Source of the DNA: a virus
Direction: 5' to 3' (one strand)
Length of the DNA stretch: 32,520 nt
Virus record (IMG/VR): IMGVR_UViG_3300036800_000542
Coordinates: 1-32,520 of that record
Part shown: positions 30,971 through 32,520 of the stretch, piece by piece
Layout of the letters: every line of letters begins with the position of its first letter
How positions within the stretch are numbered: the stretch's first letter is position 1
The notes under the pieces: model-generated
Told to the model about the DNA's origin: nothing
Database searches by the model: none
Seen by the model: the letters and a program-made list of their open reading frames with translations, nothing else
Translations under genes and position numbers: made by a program

Positions 30971-31195
30971 ATGGCCGTCGCCACATGCATCAAATGCAGC
31001 AGCCACAGCTTTGAACTCTCGCTCCTGACACCTTTGGCCGAGAGCAAGAAGCTCACGATCGTTCAATGCTCGCAATGCGGCACGCCGGTCGGCGCGCTCG
31101 ACCCGGCGCTGGCACCACAGATCGAGGCGCTGAAGCACCAGGTCGCAGCGATCGACGAACGCCTCAACCGGATCGCCAAGGCGCTGCAGGAGTAA
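30971..31195 (+). CDS. Small zinc-ribbon protein
   Basis: A 74-aa protein with AGGAG 9 nt before the ATG. Two CxxC knuckles (CIKC near residue 6 and CSQC near residue 33) form a probable zinc ribbon. A C-terminal helix (EALKHQVAAIDERLNRIAKA) is probably a short coiled coil that dimerises it. It is on the plus strand, convergent with the terminase gene and divergent from the SOS promoter at 30868. No regulatory target can be told from the sequence. Confidence 0.7.
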   Translation: MAVATCIKCSSHSFELSLLTPLAESKKLTIVQCSQCGTPVGALDPALAPQIEALKHQVAAIDERLNRIAKALQE

Positions 31196-31233
31196 GGGTG
31201 ACTTGGGACTGAGACGTAGTTGGATGAAACCCC

Positions 31234-32520
31234 TCACCGCCACCCCTGATCCCCGTACCGGATCGGCCGGTTAAAACTTCCCGCCCGGCCCGGCTGCTCG
31301 TAGCAAATGGCCATCAGCCCCAGCGCGTCGGCCGCATGGGATGACCAATCATGCTCCGGTCCCAGCCCGACATTGCGAACGTCGTCTTTCTGCTCGTGGT
31401 AAAATCCGATCGCGTCGCGGCCGGGCTCGGTGGTGGCCTCGTTCCACCAGATCTGCGGCCCGAGCCGACGCAGCGCCTCAATGCGCATCATGGCGGCGCC
31501 CTTGCCCTGGTTCTTCACCGGCGGCTCGACGGTGAAGCCGGCGTCACGCAGATGATCTTCGTAACGCCGGCCGGTGATATTGTTGGCGGCGACGCCGTCA
31601 TGCGGCAGATGCAGGATCGCCTGCGCATAGCCATTGCTGCGCAGCCAGTTGACGTGAAACGCCAGCACCTGGCCGACCGCCTCGTAATAATCCAGCACGC
31701 GGATCTCATTGCCAACCCATTGCACGATCCAGATCGTAAAGGCGTCAGCCCTCGCGCCCGAGCCGCCGATATCGATGAAGGCGCGCAGCGGCAGCAATGG
31801 ATCGGCGGCGACTTTGCCGATCCGCCCCTGCGCCCGCGCCTCAAGCAGCATCTGTGCGAAATAGGCGCCCTCGAAGGCGCGGGCGTAGTCACCTTCCCAT
31901 ACGTGCTCGTAGCGTTCCGGGTATTGCGCGAGGTCGAGCTTGCGTTCGTCCTCGAGCACCAATGGGAACCAGGGATTGTCGCGCCAGCTTGCCTTGACCA
32001 CCAGCGCGCCGGCGGGTTTTCTCGTTCGAAAGAAATCATCGATCGCATCCGACTTGCGGCGCGGATTCCAGCTCGCCCACAGTTCGGAATGCGCGGCGCG
32101 GATGGTCGGGCGCAGCAATGACAGGCTGCGCCCGCTCAAGGTCTGCGCCTCGTCGATCCAGGCGATGCGAAAGCCCTCCAGCGATTTGATCGATTCCGAA
32201 GTATGGTCCTGCATGCCGCGAAAAATGACAATACCGTCGCCGGGCGTCTCGATCTTGTCGCTGAACACCTTGAACTGATGACCAAGGCCGAGTGCGGCGA
32301 TCTTGCCCTCGATCAGCCGCTTGGAGGATTGCGCCAGCGTGCGCTGCGCCTCCCGGATGCAGACCGCGAGCGTGCCGCGCTCGGCCTGGCAGGTCTCGAC
32401 CAATAACTCGCCGAAGAAATGCGATTTGCCGGAGCCGCGGCCGCCATACAGGCCCTTGTAGCGGGCGGGCGCCAGCAGCGGCTCAAAGATCTTGGCTGTC
32501 GGGATTTTCAGGATGGACAT
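31234..32520 (-). CDS. Phage terminase large subunit
   Basis: A 428-aa protein starting at the window edge (MSILKIPTAKIFEPLL), so the start is plausible but not tested. The ATPase domain has Walker A YGGRGSGKSHFFGEL near residue 27 and Walker B RIAWIDEAQTL near residue 120, and SWNPRRKSDAIDDFF is the coupling motif. The nuclease domain starts at FIDIGGSGARADAFTIWIV (first acidic residue of the RNase H-like site), with HDGVAANNITGRRYEDHLRD and a late SSHAADALGLM acidic/His patch. It matches the Terminase_3/P22-type large terminases, which pump DNA into the procapsid through the portal. It is intact. Confidence 0.9.
   Translation of the reverse strand: MSILKIPTAKIFEPLLAPARYKGLYGGRGSGKSHFFGELLVETCQAERGTLAVCIREAQRTLAQSSKRLIEGKIAALGLGHQFKVFSDKIETPGDGIVIFRGMQDHTSESIKSLEGFRIAWIDEAQTLSGRSLSLLRPTIRAAHSELWASWNPRRKSDAIDDFFRTRKPAGALVVKASWRDNPWFPLVLEDERKLDLAQYPERYEHVWEGDYARAFEGAYFAQMLLEARAQGRIGKVAADPLLPLRAFIDIGGSGARADAFTIWIVQWVGNEIRVLDYYEAVGQVLAFHVNWLRSNGYAQAILHLPHDGVAANNITGRRYEDHLRDAGFTVEPPVKNQGKGAAMMRIEALRRLGPQIWWNEATTEPGRDAIGFYHEQKDDVRNVGLGPEHDWSSHAADALGLMAICYEQPGRAGSFNRPIRYGDQGWR

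Larger units (their letters stand above)
673..32520 (-). mobile_element. P22-like prophage late region carrying toxin/immunity modules
   Basis: The minus strand carries a recognisable virion gene order: terminase, portal, DUF5309-like capsid, small head proteins, adaptor, collar fibre, gp10-like protein and S74 tail fibre. No tape measure, tail tube or sheath gene is seen, which fits a short-tailed phage. No integrase, repressor, replication or lysis gene is recognisable here, so the element continues to the right of the window. The left limit is placed at the convergent HAD gene by context only; no attachment site was identified. Several core genes are broken, so the element is probably defective unless the indels are sequencing errors. 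Confidence 0.85.

Noticed and set aside
1-32520. CRISPR array, rRNA, IS element or integrase
   Set aside because: No regularly spaced repeats, no rRNA-like sequence, no transposase or catalytic recombinase domain was seen; the repeats present are explained by duplicated gene ends.

Overview
The window is almost entirely one P22-like (podovirus-type) prophage late region. It comes from a GC-rich alphaproteobacterium, most likely Bradyrhizobium or a close relative. That assignment rests on the general look of the proteins and on SOS boxes of the alphaproteobacterial type (GAAC-N7-GAAC); it is not a database result. A HAD-family phosphatase gene (1-633, +) lies at the left edge. Nearly everything else is on the minus strand and reads from right to left.

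Phage core, in transcription order: large terminase (32520-31234), portal (two pieces, 28986-28399 and 25482-23827), a small conserved protein (20428-20132), DUF5309-like major capsid (18148-17183), three small head proteins, an adaptor (16034-15386, frameshifted), a small virion protein, a tail-collar fibre (14838-13726), a repeat protein, a gp10-like stabilisation protein (13114-11642), a 104-aa protein, a GNAT-like protein (11347-10934), an S74-chaperone tail fibre (6735-5604, frameshifted), a scaffold-like protein (4301-3093) and three small genes (1671-673).

The striking part is what sits between the core genes. At nearly every junction, and once inside the portal gene, there are toxin-like and immunity-like genes. 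Two arrangements recur. In class I, an SOS (LexA) promoter drives a putative immunity gene, and a toxin-like gene follows. Examples are a periplasmic protein followed by an M23 peptidase at 30.9-29.1 kb, a two-TM membrane protein followed by a Gly-rich protein at 20.1-18.5 kb, a secreted protein followed by a short Pro-rich protein at 26.9-25.6 kb, and a membrane protein followed by a candidate toxin at 3.07-1.7 kb. In class II, a toxin with a conserved N-terminal leader starts on the stop codon of a core gene (portal, GNAT or tail fibre), and immunity follows. The best pair is 5604-4415: a WSGDH...GSGRPSGR toxin followed by a DUF4279 protein.

Six GAAC-N7-GAAC boxes were found (3053, 9908, 20070, 22364, 26893, 30874), all facing minus-strand genes. 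In three of them the box lies within the 17-bp spacer of a good sigma-70 promoter. Copied 3' ends of the portal gene (21.6-21.8 and 22.45-22.6 kb), an internal portal segment (26.94-27.06 kb) and the GNAT gene (8.75-8.86 kb) lie beside the cassettes. They suggest that modules arrive by recombination with core phage genes, pushing older modules downstream, where they decay.

The portal, adaptor, tail fibre, M23 gene, two immunity-like genes and one toxin all carry frameshifts or interruptions. Either the prophage is no longer infectious or the assembly has indel errors. My interpretation is an SOS-regulated, prophage-carried polymorphic toxin/immunity array, a colicin-like regulatory logic embedded in a phage structural operon. 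Toxicity, delivery by the particle and immunity function are all inferred.
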